DNA of 12,026 nucleotides from Oscillospiraceae bacterium (GTDB lineage: Bacteria; Bacillota_A; Clostridia; Oscillospirales; JAAYXM01), in assembly GCA_017408185.1 (NCBI GenBank), contig JAFQVE010000521.1, positions 1 to 12,026 on the forward strand, in the 5' to 3' direction. Numbering within the stretch: position 1 is the first letter of the stretch; every line of letters begins with the position of its first letter. Shown one piece after another: positions 1-7,542 of the stretch. The notes below the pieces were generated by a model. It was not told the origin of the DNA, did not search any database, and saw only the letters and a program-made list of their open reading frames with translations. Both the position numbers and the translations under genes were made by a program.

Positions 1-238
1 CAGTTTTTTCATTCATCAACTGACGCAAACGAGTTTCAGTAGTTCTAATACCCTCTATTGAGTTAGAAGCTTCTGTACTTTGAACTTTTGCTATCTCAAC
101 TAATTTATTAAGCTCTAATGGCTTCTGCTGAATATATGAAGTTTGCTTACCTTTATATTCGTGAATAAGAGATAAGTAATTAATAACTTCATTATCCCAT
201 TTCTTATTAATAAGCTCACTATAGTCAAAACGACGCAT
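1..238 (-). CDS. Fic family protein, N-terminal part (cut by window edge)
   Basis: Reading from an ATG at 236-238, 79 codons are open to the window edge; the Fic core with its HPFxxGNGR-type loop lies outside. The start is set by an AGGGGG ribosome site seven bases upstream. The visible part begins MRRFDYSELINKKWD and contains VQSTEASNSIEGIRTT. Residues 58-63 (SNSIEG) fit the [S/T]xxxE[G/N] inhibitory-helix motif of Fic AMP transferases, in which the Glu blocks the ATP gamma-phosphate site; being N-terminal to the core, this would be a class II (intramolecularly inhibited) Fic. Such proteins transfer AMP or another nucleotide to target hydroxyls, and many members carry a C-terminal winged helix (family knowledge, not visible here). 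GC is about 32% by hand count, well below the malic enzyme at the other end, suggesting separate acquisition. The family call is fairly secure; the target is unknown. Confidence 0.82.
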   Translation of the reverse strand, partial: MRRFDYSELINKKWDNEVINYLSLIHEYKGKQTSYIQQKPLELNKLVEIAKVQSTEASNSIEGIRTTETRLRQLMNEKT

Positions 239-255
239 CTCATAACCCCCTTTTA

Positions 256-288
256 TTTCTCGTCAAATATATCATATTTGACGAGAAA
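256..288. promoter_or_regulatory. Perfect 15-bp inverted repeat, probable operator on the Fic promoter
   Basis: The arms TTTCTCGTCAAATAT (256-270) and ATATTTGACGAGAAA (274-288) are exact reverse complements around a 3-base centre. The repeat sits directly over the spacer and -10 of the Fic promoter, the typical place for a repressor site. A homodimer, perhaps the Fic protein itself through a C-terminal winged helix outside the window, is the obvious candidate binder (inference). It could also fold as a hairpin in DNA, but there is no U-tract and it would lie mostly upstream of the transcript, so a terminator role is unlikely. Confidence 0.75.
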
Positions 289-294
289 AGTCAA
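266..294 (-). promoter_or_regulatory. Sigma-A-type promoter of the Fic gene
   Basis: On the minus strand a -35 box TTGACT (289-294) and a -10 box TATATT (266-271) are separated by exactly 17 bp. Transcription should start near 259, giving a leader of about 20 bases with the AGGGGG ribosome site at 246-251. The match is 5 of 6 at each box, so the promoter would be strong if unblocked. The inverted repeat at 256-288 covers the spacer, the -10 box and the expected start. Confidence 0.75.
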
Positions 295-349
295 TATAAT
301 GATGTGAAAACTTATATGCATAAAGTTCAAACAAACCGTACACAATAAT

Positions 350-374
350 AAACGAGATGCAGAGCATCCCGTCT
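350..374 (-). terminator. Probable Rho-independent terminator of the SLH lyase gene
   Basis: Read on the minus strand, an 11-bp stem (nine Watson-Crick pairs plus two G-U) closes a UCU loop and is followed by UUUAUUAUU. The core arms are GATGC and GCATC, flanked by ACG/CGT. It lies about 90 bases downstream of the stop codon at 466, in the right orientation to end the long transcript before the Fic promoter. The U-tract is interrupted, so efficiency is uncertain. The rest of the 227-bp gap 239-465 is AT-rich and shows nothing else clear apart from the Fic control region. Confidence 0.55.
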
Positions 375-465
375 ATTACATATTAATATTTTAGATTGTG
401 CGGTGTATGTATAATATGTCAATTCACCTCACTTTCTGCCTAATTAACTGCGTTTGAACCAGCTT

Positions 466-3400
466 TTACTTTTCTAATGATATAACTCTTTTGAGAAGTA
501 CTGCAACTTCTGCGCGGGTAGTGTAATCAGCAGGTGCAATTTTGCCACTCTTGCCGTTTACAAGTCCGCTCGTTATAAGAGCCTTAACCGCATCCTTTGC
601 ATAGTTTGAAACATCCTCAAAGTCTGCATAATCAACATCTGCCACCTCAAGATTTACACCCATTTTTGAAAGTGCGCGGTGTACAATCACCATCATATCC
701 TGACGGGTGATTGTGTTGCGAGGTGCGAACTTGTTATCACCGATGCCGTTGACTATTCCTGTGTTTCGCGCTATCGCAAGCTCCGGTGCGAAGTAATCGG
801 CGGCCGATACATCAGCAAAATTCTCTGCATTGTCGCTCTCAAGCTTAAATGCACGTACAAGCAGCAGTGCAAAATCCGCACGGGTAATATTCGCCTCAGG
901 GCTAAACGTACTTGCAGACGTACCCTTTATTATTCCATCTGTTGCAAGCGTGTTTATCGCGTCCGCTGCCCATGCGTGGTTGCCGAGGTCTGTGAATTGC
1001 GGTTTTTCCACATCATCCGCCTCGCCTGCGCTCGGCACCTTCTCCTCGAGGAGAAGGCTTTCATCTTCATCAGTTTCGTCGGTATTTGTTGTGTCATCCG
1101 GTTTATCAGCAGGTGCGGCACCGCCACCACCACCGCCGCCTGACGGTGTGGTAGTTTCTCCTGAATTGCCGGAGCTATCCGCTGCTTCGTCTTCTTCGGC
1201 TTTATCCACTGTACCTGCTGTAGTAGAACCGTAAACAGTCACGGTAAAGTGAATCGTGCTTTCACGCCCGTCGCTGTCGCGTGCAGTCACTGCGAAATGG
1301 TTGTCTCCGACCTGAGAGCTGTCCGGCTTCCACGTAACAACTCCTGTCGCGGAATTGATTGACGCTCCGCGCGGGAAAATCAGTGCATCATAACTGAGTC
1401 TCATACCGTCAATAGGGCTTTTCGCCTTTATGCCAATCGTAATCGCGCTTCCGGCAGATGTTGAAAGTGATGAACTTACCTCGTCAAACATCGGCAAATT
1501 TTCATCCGCAAACGACATCGGAATGGTAAACTTCTGATTATTTTGAATATCATAGACATATCCGCTATCGAAATCCGTCACATCATTGTGACCGCGAATG
1601 AGAGAAACCGTTCCTATATCCAGCCTTATTGTTCCGTCTTTATTCTCACTTGCACTGTCAATTCTGTAAACGGCATTGCGAATCTCATCGTTTGCTATAT
1701 GGATATACTTTCCGGCAAGGCTGTCAATATCGGCACAAACCATATTAACATCAATATAGTTGTCAAACGACAAATCTCTCTGATAACCGGCAACGGTTCC
1801 GCTGTAATTCGCCGGACTTCCGGTTGCCTCGCCTATAATATCCCCGTCGGTTACATAGCGATAAACCACGTTTCCGGATGCGTTAAGGCTGTAAACTCCC
1901 ACTGCTCCGCGGAAAGTGAATACATCCGCCACATTATATATAACAGCGTTGTTTGTTGCATAGACGATATAATCCACTCTGCCGTCGATATGAGTTACCT
2001 TCACAGCGCGGGCAACATCATTGTCACCTTCTGTTCCGTCAATTGCCGTTATATCTACAGCATCAATTTCGCTTATATAGCGTGTATTCTTATACGGTTC
2101 AAGAACGGTTGTGAAGAGTGTATCAAGATTTGGTCCCTTACGATGAACAAGAACATAGTCAAGAGTTTTCGGAAGCCCCGTATTTCTTGAGCTTTGCGGA
2201 ACGTATCCGCCGACTATTGCAACTTCATCCGGCACAAAATCATTAAGCTGAGTAAGACGAAGCTTTATTCCTTTGCTGTCGGTTATTGCCTTGCGATAGT
2301 CGCGGACATCAAACTCAACCGCAATTTTACCGGTTTTGAGATTTTTATCGTACCGCACCTTATCCATCCACGAATATCCGCGCGGATACTTAGTCCAATA
2401 ATTGGCAGTGTTCGTCGGTGAAACAGGATCCTCACCCACAGGCCAATTCACATCCGCATAAGAACCGACATACGGAGTATTCGGTGTTCCGTCTTCGGTC
2501 TGATAAGTGAGGTTAATGCTTTCGTCTGCAGGATATGCGTTTTCTGCCTGACTGTGGAAGCTGTAGGTATGCTGTTCTCCTCCCTTTATCCGGAAAAAGT
2601 CAACCGTATATGCAACATCATCATTCACTTCTACCATAACGGCGCATCTGCGGTACTCACTTGTTTCGGTATATGCCCCGGGAGCCTCTATATCCATAAC
2701 CTTAACCTTACCCGCGTCCTCAAAATGAAGCGGAGTCGCAGCAGCTGTCATCTGATTTTGCTGCTTTTCGTTTACGGTTACCGTGTTATGAGATATGGTT
2801 GTTCTTACCCATTGCCAACGATTCGGCTGGTATCCCGTAAGCTCAGGATATCCTGTATCAGGCGCCACATTCAGTCCATATGCATCCATACCGAGATTAA
2901 GCATCTGAAGATGTCCGTGCCCGGAAGTTCTTCCGAAGTACATCCATATATCGCGAAGTGTGTTTTGCGCTGTCGTACTTGTTGCATTCTTCGTTTTCAA
3001 GCCATCACGCAAAACGGCAAAGCCAAATCCGGTCATTATTTCACTTTGTTGCTCATAATTCTCATCAACAAGCTCCAGAACCTCATCCTCAAGACGTTCC
3101 GGGTTTTCTTCATAAATACCGTAATTCAAGCCTTCGGTCGTATATCCGTTTCTCATATAGATATAGTTTGCAAGCTTTGGGGCATATTCTGTGTCGCGGA
3201 GATGCTTAAGTGCACCGCTGTACAAGGAAATTCCGTCCGAAGCCGTCATATTTGCAACACCGCCGGTGTCTCCGATTTCAACCGTGTGGGATTCTGTCAG
3301 AAATACAGGCATAAAGGCCGTGAACATCTGCGTAAACTTCGGGTTATTGTAAAGGTTATAATCTCCCTCACCCTTATACAGAGAAAGCATTTCAGCAACC

Positions 3401-6400
3401 TGATAGAGGCGCGTTATCCATACAACATTATAGTTAGGCGCCGCCTCGTCTCCCATACCGTCACGGTCGATTACGTCAACAAGCTTTGACATAAGCGATC
3501 CGCCTGTACATTCACGGCTTGCAGCAGGCGCCGTATCAGTCGCATATATCCACTCAATCATCTCACTCGTAACCGGTTCGCGGTCACGGACAATTGCAGC
3601 ACAGGCAAGCGCATACTGCTTCATTCCGAAGTTTCCGTCTATGTCTTTTCTTTTCATTGCGCAGAAGGACTCATCAAGAATGCCGTATTCCCAGTTGTCC
3701 CAGATTTCCTCAGGAGAGGACTTTTTATTTTCAAGCCCCCACTTTTCTGCATTCCGGGAAAGGAAGTCTATTACCTGCGAATCCTTAAGCATCGGGAAAA
3801 ACGCATCACATTCAAGCGCGAATTGGCGCGCATAGTCTGCATCGTCTATTCTTCCGTGAAGCTTTCCGAGACCGCTGCCTCCGTCACTTGAGGGATAAAT
3901 TCCGTTGTATCTTGAAAAATCAAAGCTCGGGAAAAGATCTGCCATTCTGTCCATAAGAATAGCTCCCGCTCTGCCGTATTTAGCATCATCTGTCATCACA
4001 TATGCGCGTGACAAATAGTCAAGGGCAGTCGCAACCTCACCAAAATAATTCCACAGATACGTACCTATATACATATGATGCTCAGGGATTTCCACGGTAT
4101 CGGAGATTTTATACGTTCTTCCGGTTCTGTAGCCGTATCCGTCGTCAACACCCCATGTTGCACCGTCAACGATATAATATTCTCCGTTTTCGTCCTTGCG
4201 GAGGGGATCACGGTTTGACTCTGCGATTTCCGGATACAGGTCGTTTCTCAGATAATCTGTCTTCCCGCCGGACGCTTCTTTGAGCTTTTCATTTTCTTCA
4301 CGTGCACGCTCTGCACTGTAATATCCTGCCGTGTCACGCCCAAGCTCATAAAGGCTTTCAAAATCGTTTGAGGGGAAAAGTCTCTTACATTCCGGGCACT
4401 GGATTTTCCACGGACGTCCGACGATGTCATATATCCATCCGCCGGTCGTGCCGTTACCGTATTCAGCAATTACGTCAACGCCGCAATAACGGCAGAGCTT
4501 ATAATCCGGTTCATCTTTAAGTCCCGGGCGAATTGTTATCGGAATTCCCTCTCCCGGCATTGAGTAATACATATACTCATACTGCTCAAGATATTTATCA
4601 GCTCGCGCCACAGCAGACTTTGCCGTATCCCTTGCCCAGTCATACTTTTCGATATTCTCGCACACGGTACGGCGCATATCATATGTATAATATGTCGGCT
4701 CGCTCTTACGGTCGTCAACAATAACCTCAACCGGAACAGTTGCGGAAATCTGTTCGCCTTTAAACGTTGCCGTTGCCTGAATTTCAACCGAACCTTTTGC
4801 AAGACCTGTAATTTTGCCTTCAGCATCTATTGAAACAATACCATCGGTGCTGTATGAGTACGAAATACTGTCCGGCGGAACTGTTAAAACATTTTCGCTC
4901 TTCATCGTTGCCGTCCATTCGGTATCAGCCCTCTGATCTGCATATATTACCGACGGAATTTCAAGCTTCGTCTCTTTAATTCCCGTGTTATCATTGGCAG
5001 CAATGGTAAGCTCAGAGGTTGCCACCTTTCCTGTGTTATCGACAACCTTTACCTTAACAGTTGCTACACCGTCACCTTTTGCGATAATCTTTCCGTCGTC
5101 CGTTACACTTACAATGGAAGAATTTGAAGATTCAAGCGACATTTTGTAAGAATCCGGAGTAACAACAGAGCCGTCAAGACGGGTTGCAGTGACCTGCACA
5201 TTTGCAGTTTCGCCGTAGTTAAGCTCTGTCCTGTCTGCTGAAATATTTGCATAATGCATTCCGTTTACGCCATAAAGCGTAAGCTTTTTGGGATTTACAT
5301 ATCCGCCGCGCCCGTTGTCATTGCGTCTGAACACAAACAGATATTCTCCTGCCGAGTCAAATTCAATACTTCCAAGCTCAACACTTTTTGCCTTGTATGT
5401 ATCTGTTGCCGACGCATCAAGATAATCCGCTCTTCCTATACGCTTCTCTTCGGTAAGGAGCGAGGTTATCTCTTCTGCCGTGTCGGTTGTCTCGTCTTTT
5501 GGAAGAACGTATATATCGCTTACCGATGCCGCACGGTAATATACCGAGTAGAGCAATTCCGCAATATATCTGCCTGCCGCCGGAACCTTTATATCAAATG
5601 CGATCCAATCGTTATTCTCCGGAAGCTGCAAGCGGAGAAAGAACGACGGATTTTCTTCAGTACCCGGATACATAAACACATCATACTTCTGAGGAATCCA
5701 TTCCGGACCTACCATATTATACTGCCAGTTTCCATCTCCGGAAACTCCCGTGAACTTATAGGTAATTCCGCGGACATCCTCACTTCTGTCTGTCTTTGGA
5801 AAGCCTTCAACCGGATTATTTATAGGATCCCACTCTGCATTTCTTTCAAAGAAACGGTATTCCGCATCGACTCCCGAAAACGGAGCAGGAGGGTTTGTTA
5901 CGATAAGACGCGTCGTATCCGTTACAGAGCGGTTTCCGAAGGTGGCTGTTACCGTGATATCTGCCGTTCCACCCGCAATGGTTGTTATTTTTCCGTTTGC
6001 GTCAACCGTTGCAACAGCTTCGTTGCCGGATTTATAGGAATATGTAACACTATCGGAAAGCACAGCCCCGTTCGTCATATAACCCGACACCGAAACAGAA
6101 GTCTCTTTACCTGCCTCAACACAGATTTCGGCAAGAACAGCATCAATATACATAACCGCAACGCCTGTTGTATCTTTTCCCGAAAGAATAAGCTTATGCG
6201 GATAAGTTCCCCATGTTCCGCTGTCGCTTCCCGTTGCCTGGAATACGAGATAGTATTCTCCCGCCTCGGGAACTGCTACTGACATTGCGTCCGTTGAATT
6301 GTCAAATATGCTTTCTCCCTTATTGTAATAGCTTACATTCTTTGCAACCGTAAGCTTTTCGGGATTTGCAAGAATTTCATCAATACCCGTTACATCAGCA

Positions 6401-7470
6401 TCATCCGGAAGAAGATACACATCTCCTTTTCCGCCCGATGATGCATTCATGTGATGAATAAGCTTTGCTGCATATGTACCTGCATACGGAATATTAAGAC
6501 GCAGCACTGCATACGAAGAAGTCTCGCTTGTACCGATGTTTATGCCGTAAGACTTCTGAGTCTTTATCCACGTTACGCCCACACCGGTATACTCCCACGT
6601 GCCCGCAGTATTATCGTAGCCTGCGTTTTCCGTATTGAGAAGAACATTGTTCACATCTGCTCCGTTAAGGCGATTGAAATCATATGTGAGCGTTACATTA
6701 TCGGAAAGAGGAATATATTCTTTCATCGAAAGACTTACCGGAAGAAAATAATGGAACGTTTTTTTATTTTCCTGTGCAAATTTAGCAGCCGTCGCGCTCT
6801 CACCATTTGCCACCATTATGAAATAGTAGTTCTGAGCGAGGAGCTCAACCGGATTTTCTATATCAACATATCCGCGTTCTAAATCAGTTCCGCAAGTATC
6901 AACAGACGCTATTTTATATTCTCCGTCAAGTGCCTTCACAAAATCGGAAAGCGTTGCGTTTGTAACCTCCGTCTGAGGCTTCGGAACCAGATATAAATCA
7001 ACAATAGGACCGAGCGAATATTTATCATAGTTAAATGTAATATTGTATTTTCCACCCTTTGTTATCCGCAGCTCAAGGCACAGTGCCGTAGCCACATTCT
7101 CTGATGTCGGGTCAAATACTACAGCAGCATCACTCTTTTTGCCCGGGCGGTAATAGGACATTCTTCCTCTTTTACCCTCGGTTCCTGTGCTTGCCGCCTC
7201 GTTAGGGAAGCTTTGTGCAACATAGCCCCAAGCATCATAATCTTCTGACGCGGTATCAATAGTATGTACTATCTGCGGATCTCTTGCCGCATCTTCAAAT
7301 TTACATACCGTATTGGTAGCAGTATTCGCACTTGTCGTATGTGCCGCATGAGTAAATTGAAAATTATATCCGGAATCTGCGTTTGTGCCTGATACTGACG
7401 CAAATCCCGCCGGCAGCATTGACGCGAGCATAACACACGCGAGAACGAACGATATAACTCTGTTTTTCAC
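466..7470 (-). CDS. Secreted SLH-anchored heparinase II/III-like polysaccharide lyase, multimodular
   Basis: 2334 residues from a GTG at 7468-7470, supported by AAAGGAG six bases upstream. Domains in order: signal peptide 1-24; beta-sandwich module 34-251, shared with the next gene; a second such module 253-430; BIG2-like Ig 443-525; a third module 535-734; BIG2-like 741-824 and 833-917; heparinase II/III-type lyase from about 925 to 1990; an Ig/cadherin-like domain 1990-2080 ending VTARDSDGRESTIHFTVTVYG-like strands; an acidic Thr/Ser/Gly linker 2081-2155 with seven glycines; three SLH domains 2156-2334. In the lyase, Asn1280 (GNFGMKQ) and Tyr1347 (DEAAPNYN) match the usual catalytic Asn and Tyr of the alpha/alpha-toroid, and His1520, Asp1538 and His1561 (GHGH, PDTGY, SHNTVTVNEK) match the C-terminal sheet motifs that bind metal in heparinase II. 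Two Cys pairs (993/996, 1025/1028) precede it. SLH domains bind pyruvylated wall polymer, so the enzyme should face outward. The substrate is not predictable; the family call is secure. Confidence 0.88.
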   Translation of the reverse strand: MKNRVISFVLACVMLASMLPAGFASVSGTNADSGYNFQFTHAAHTTSANTATNTVCKFEDAARDPQIVHTIDTASEDYDAWGYVAQSFPNEAASTGTEGKRGRMSYYRPGKKSDAAVVFDPTSENVATALCLELRITKGGKYNITFNYDKYSLGPIVDLYLVPKPQTEVTNATLSDFVKALDGEYKIASVDTCGTDLERGYVDIENPVELLAQNYYFIMVANGESATAAKFAQENKKTFHYFLPVSLSMKEYIPLSDNVTLTYDFNRLNGADVNNVLLNTENAGYDNTAGTWEYTGVGVTWIKTQKSYGINIGTSETSSYAVLRLNIPYAGTYAAKLIHHMNASSGGKGDVYLLPDDADVTGIDEILANPEKLTVAKNVSYYNKGESIFDNSTDAMSVAVPEAGEYYLVFQATGSDSGTWGTYPHKLILSGKDTTGVAVMYIDAVLAEICVEAGKETSVSVSGYMTNGAVLSDSVTYSYKSGNEAVATVDANGKITTIAGGTADITVTATFGNRSVTDTTRLIVTNPPAPFSGVDAEYRFFERNAEWDPINNPVEGFPKTDRSEDVRGITYKFTGVSGDGNWQYNMVGPEWIPQKYDVFMYPGTEENPSFFLRLQLPENNDWIAFDIKVPAAGRYIAELLYSVYYRAASVSDIYVLPKDETTDTAEEITSLLTEEKRIGRADYLDASATDTYKAKSVELGSIEFDSAGEYLFVFRRNDNGRGGYVNPKKLTLYGVNGMHYANISADRTELNYGETANVQVTATRLDGSVVTPDSYKMSLESSNSSIVSVTDDGKIIAKGDGVATVKVKVVDNTGKVATSELTIAANDNTGIKETKLEIPSVIYADQRADTEWTATMKSENVLTVPPDSISYSYSTDGIVSIDAEGKITGLAKGSVEIQATATFKGEQISATVPVEVIVDDRKSEPTYYTYDMRRTVCENIEKYDWARDTAKSAVARADKYLEQYEYMYYSMPGEGIPITIRPGLKDEPDYKLCRYCGVDVIAEYGNGTTGGWIYDIVGRPWKIQCPECKRLFPSNDFESLYELGRDTAGYYSAERAREENEKLKEASGGKTDYLRNDLYPEIAESNRDPLRKDENGEYYIVDGATWGVDDGYGYRTGRTYKISDTVEIPEHHMYIGTYLWNYFGEVATALDYLSRAYVMTDDAKYGRAGAILMDRMADLFPSFDFSRYNGIYPSSDGGSGLGKLHGRIDDADYARQFALECDAFFPMLKDSQVIDFLSRNAEKWGLENKKSSPEEIWDNWEYGILDESFCAMKRKDIDGNFGMKQYALACAAIVRDREPVTSEMIEWIYATDTAPAASRECTGGSLMSKLVDVIDRDGMGDEAAPNYNVVWITRLYQVAEMLSLYKGEGDYNLYNNPKFTQMFTAFMPVFLTESHTVEIGDTGGVANMTASDGISLYSGALKHLRDTEYAPKLANYIYMRNGYTTEGLNYGIYEENPERLEDEVLELVDENYEQQSEIMTGFGFAVLRDGLKTKNATSTTAQNTLRDIWMYFGRTSGHGHLQMLNLGMDAYGLNVAPDTGYPELTGYQPNRWQWVRTTISHNTVTVNEKQQNQMTAAATPLHFEDAGKVKVMDIEAPGAYTETSEYRRCAVMVEVNDDVAYTVDFFRIKGGEQHTYSFHSQAENAYPADESINLTYQTEDGTPNTPYVGSYADVNWPVGEDPVSPTNTANYWTKYPRGYSWMDKVRYDKNLKTGKIAVEFDVRDYRKAITDSKGIKLRLTQLNDFVPDEVAIVGGYVPQSSRNTGLPKTLDYVLVHRKGPNLDTLFTTVLEPYKNTRYISEIDAVDITAIDGTEGDNDVARAVKVTHIDGRVDYIVYATNNAVIYNVADVFTFRGAVGVYSLNASGNVVYRYVTDGDIIGEATGSPANYSGTVAGYQRDLSFDNYIDVNMVCADIDSLAGKYIHIANDEIRNAVYRIDSASENKDGTIRLDIGTVSLIRGHNDVTDFDSGYVYDIQNNQKFTIPMSFADENLPMFDEVSSSLSTSAGSAITIGIKAKSPIDGMRLSYDALIFPRGASINSATGVVTWKPDSSQVGDNHFAVTARDSDGRESTIHFTVTVYGSTTAGTVDKAEEDEAADSSGNSGETTTPSGGGGGGGAAPADKPDDTTNTDETDEDESLLLEEKVPSAGEADDVEKPQFTDLGNHAWAADAINTLATDGIIKGTSASTFSPEANITRADFALLLVRAFKLESDNAENFADVSAADYFAPELAIARNTGIVNGIGDNKFAPRNTITRQDMMVIVHRALSKMGVNLEVADVDYADFEDVSNYAKDAVKALITSGLVNGKSGKIAPADYTTRAEVAVLLKRVISLEK
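469..1005 (-). repeat. Three C-terminal SLH domains
   Basis: Three tandem units of about 50 residues each begin FTDLGNHAWAADAI, FADVSAADYFAPEL and FEDVSNYAKDAV. Each carries the DGII/TGIV/SGLV-NG segment and then ITRADF, ITRQDM or TTRAEV, the ITRAE-type signature of SLH domains. SLH triplets fold as a pseudo-trimer that docks on pyruvylated secondary cell-wall polymer. The second unit has TRQD in place of TRAE, a mild deviation. Confidence 0.93.
6718..7371 (-). repeat. N-terminal beta-sandwich module, copy in the SLH lyase
   Basis: Residues 34-251 of the lyase align end to end with residues 32-245 of the neighbouring secreted protein. Shared blocks include AAHT, YDAWGYVAQS, RPG-K, ATALCLE, GPIV-LYL, TLSDF-K-LD-Y and NYYFI-V-NGE, in the same order and spacing. 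I do not recognise a named domain here. The alternation of hydrophobic strands with Gly-Tyr turns suggests a secreted beta-sandwich, possibly carbohydrate-binding (inference). Confidence 0.8.
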
Positions 7471-7476
7471 GTTTTT

Positions 7477-7483
7477 CTCCTTT
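7477..7483 (-). promoter_or_regulatory. Ribosome binding site that fixes the GTG start of the lyase
   Basis: AAAGGAG on the minus strand lies six bases before GTG 7468-7470. The next codons give KNRVISFVLACVM, a normal signal-peptide start, so the GTG is preferred over any internal ATG. The site is only 10 bases after the hairpin at 7494-7531. Confidence 0.75.
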
Positions 7484-7493
7484 CCCGACAGAA

Positions 7494-7531
7494 AGAAGCG
7501 GAAAGTTATTCAATTTTAACCTTCCGCTTCT
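7494..7531 (-). terminator. Intercistronic hairpin between the two surface genes (terminator or attenuator)
   Basis: The 10-bp arms AGAAGCGGAA (7494-7503) and TTCCGCTTCT (7522-7531) are perfectly complementary. Inside them one G-U pair (on the minus-strand RNA) and GUUA/UAAC extend the stem to 15 bp around an 8-base loop. It starts 12 bases after the TAG of the upstream gene. The following tract UUCUGUC is poor in U, so termination is probably partial. It could equally act as a 3' stabiliser or processing site that sets the ratio of the two products. Confidence 0.6.
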
Positions 7532-7542
7532 GCCTTTACTTC

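Noticed and set aside
378..419. Inverted repeat ACATATTA...TAATATGT with a TTGACA nearby on the minus strand
   Set aside because: The arms are eight AT-rich bases with a 26-base gap, and the TTGACA has no -10 at 16-18 bp. It does not stand out from the background.
327..422. A 31-residue minus-strand frame from TTG after GAGGTG in the gap below the lyase
   Set aside because: The ribosome site is only two bases from the TTG, the frame runs through the terminator stem, and the product resembles nothing.
1120..1140. Run of GGN codons (poly-Gly) as a possible sequencing artefact or microsatellite
   Set aside because: Frame is kept through it into three good SLH domains, and glycine-rich linkers before SLH domains are common in Firmicutes.
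5254..6282. A 342-codon open frame on the plus strand, and a similar 311-codon one at 2554-3489
   Set aside because: They lie antisense inside the lyase gene, have no ribosome site, and give Cys/Arg/Ile-rich translations without any domain. They are shadows of the biased codon use on the other strand.
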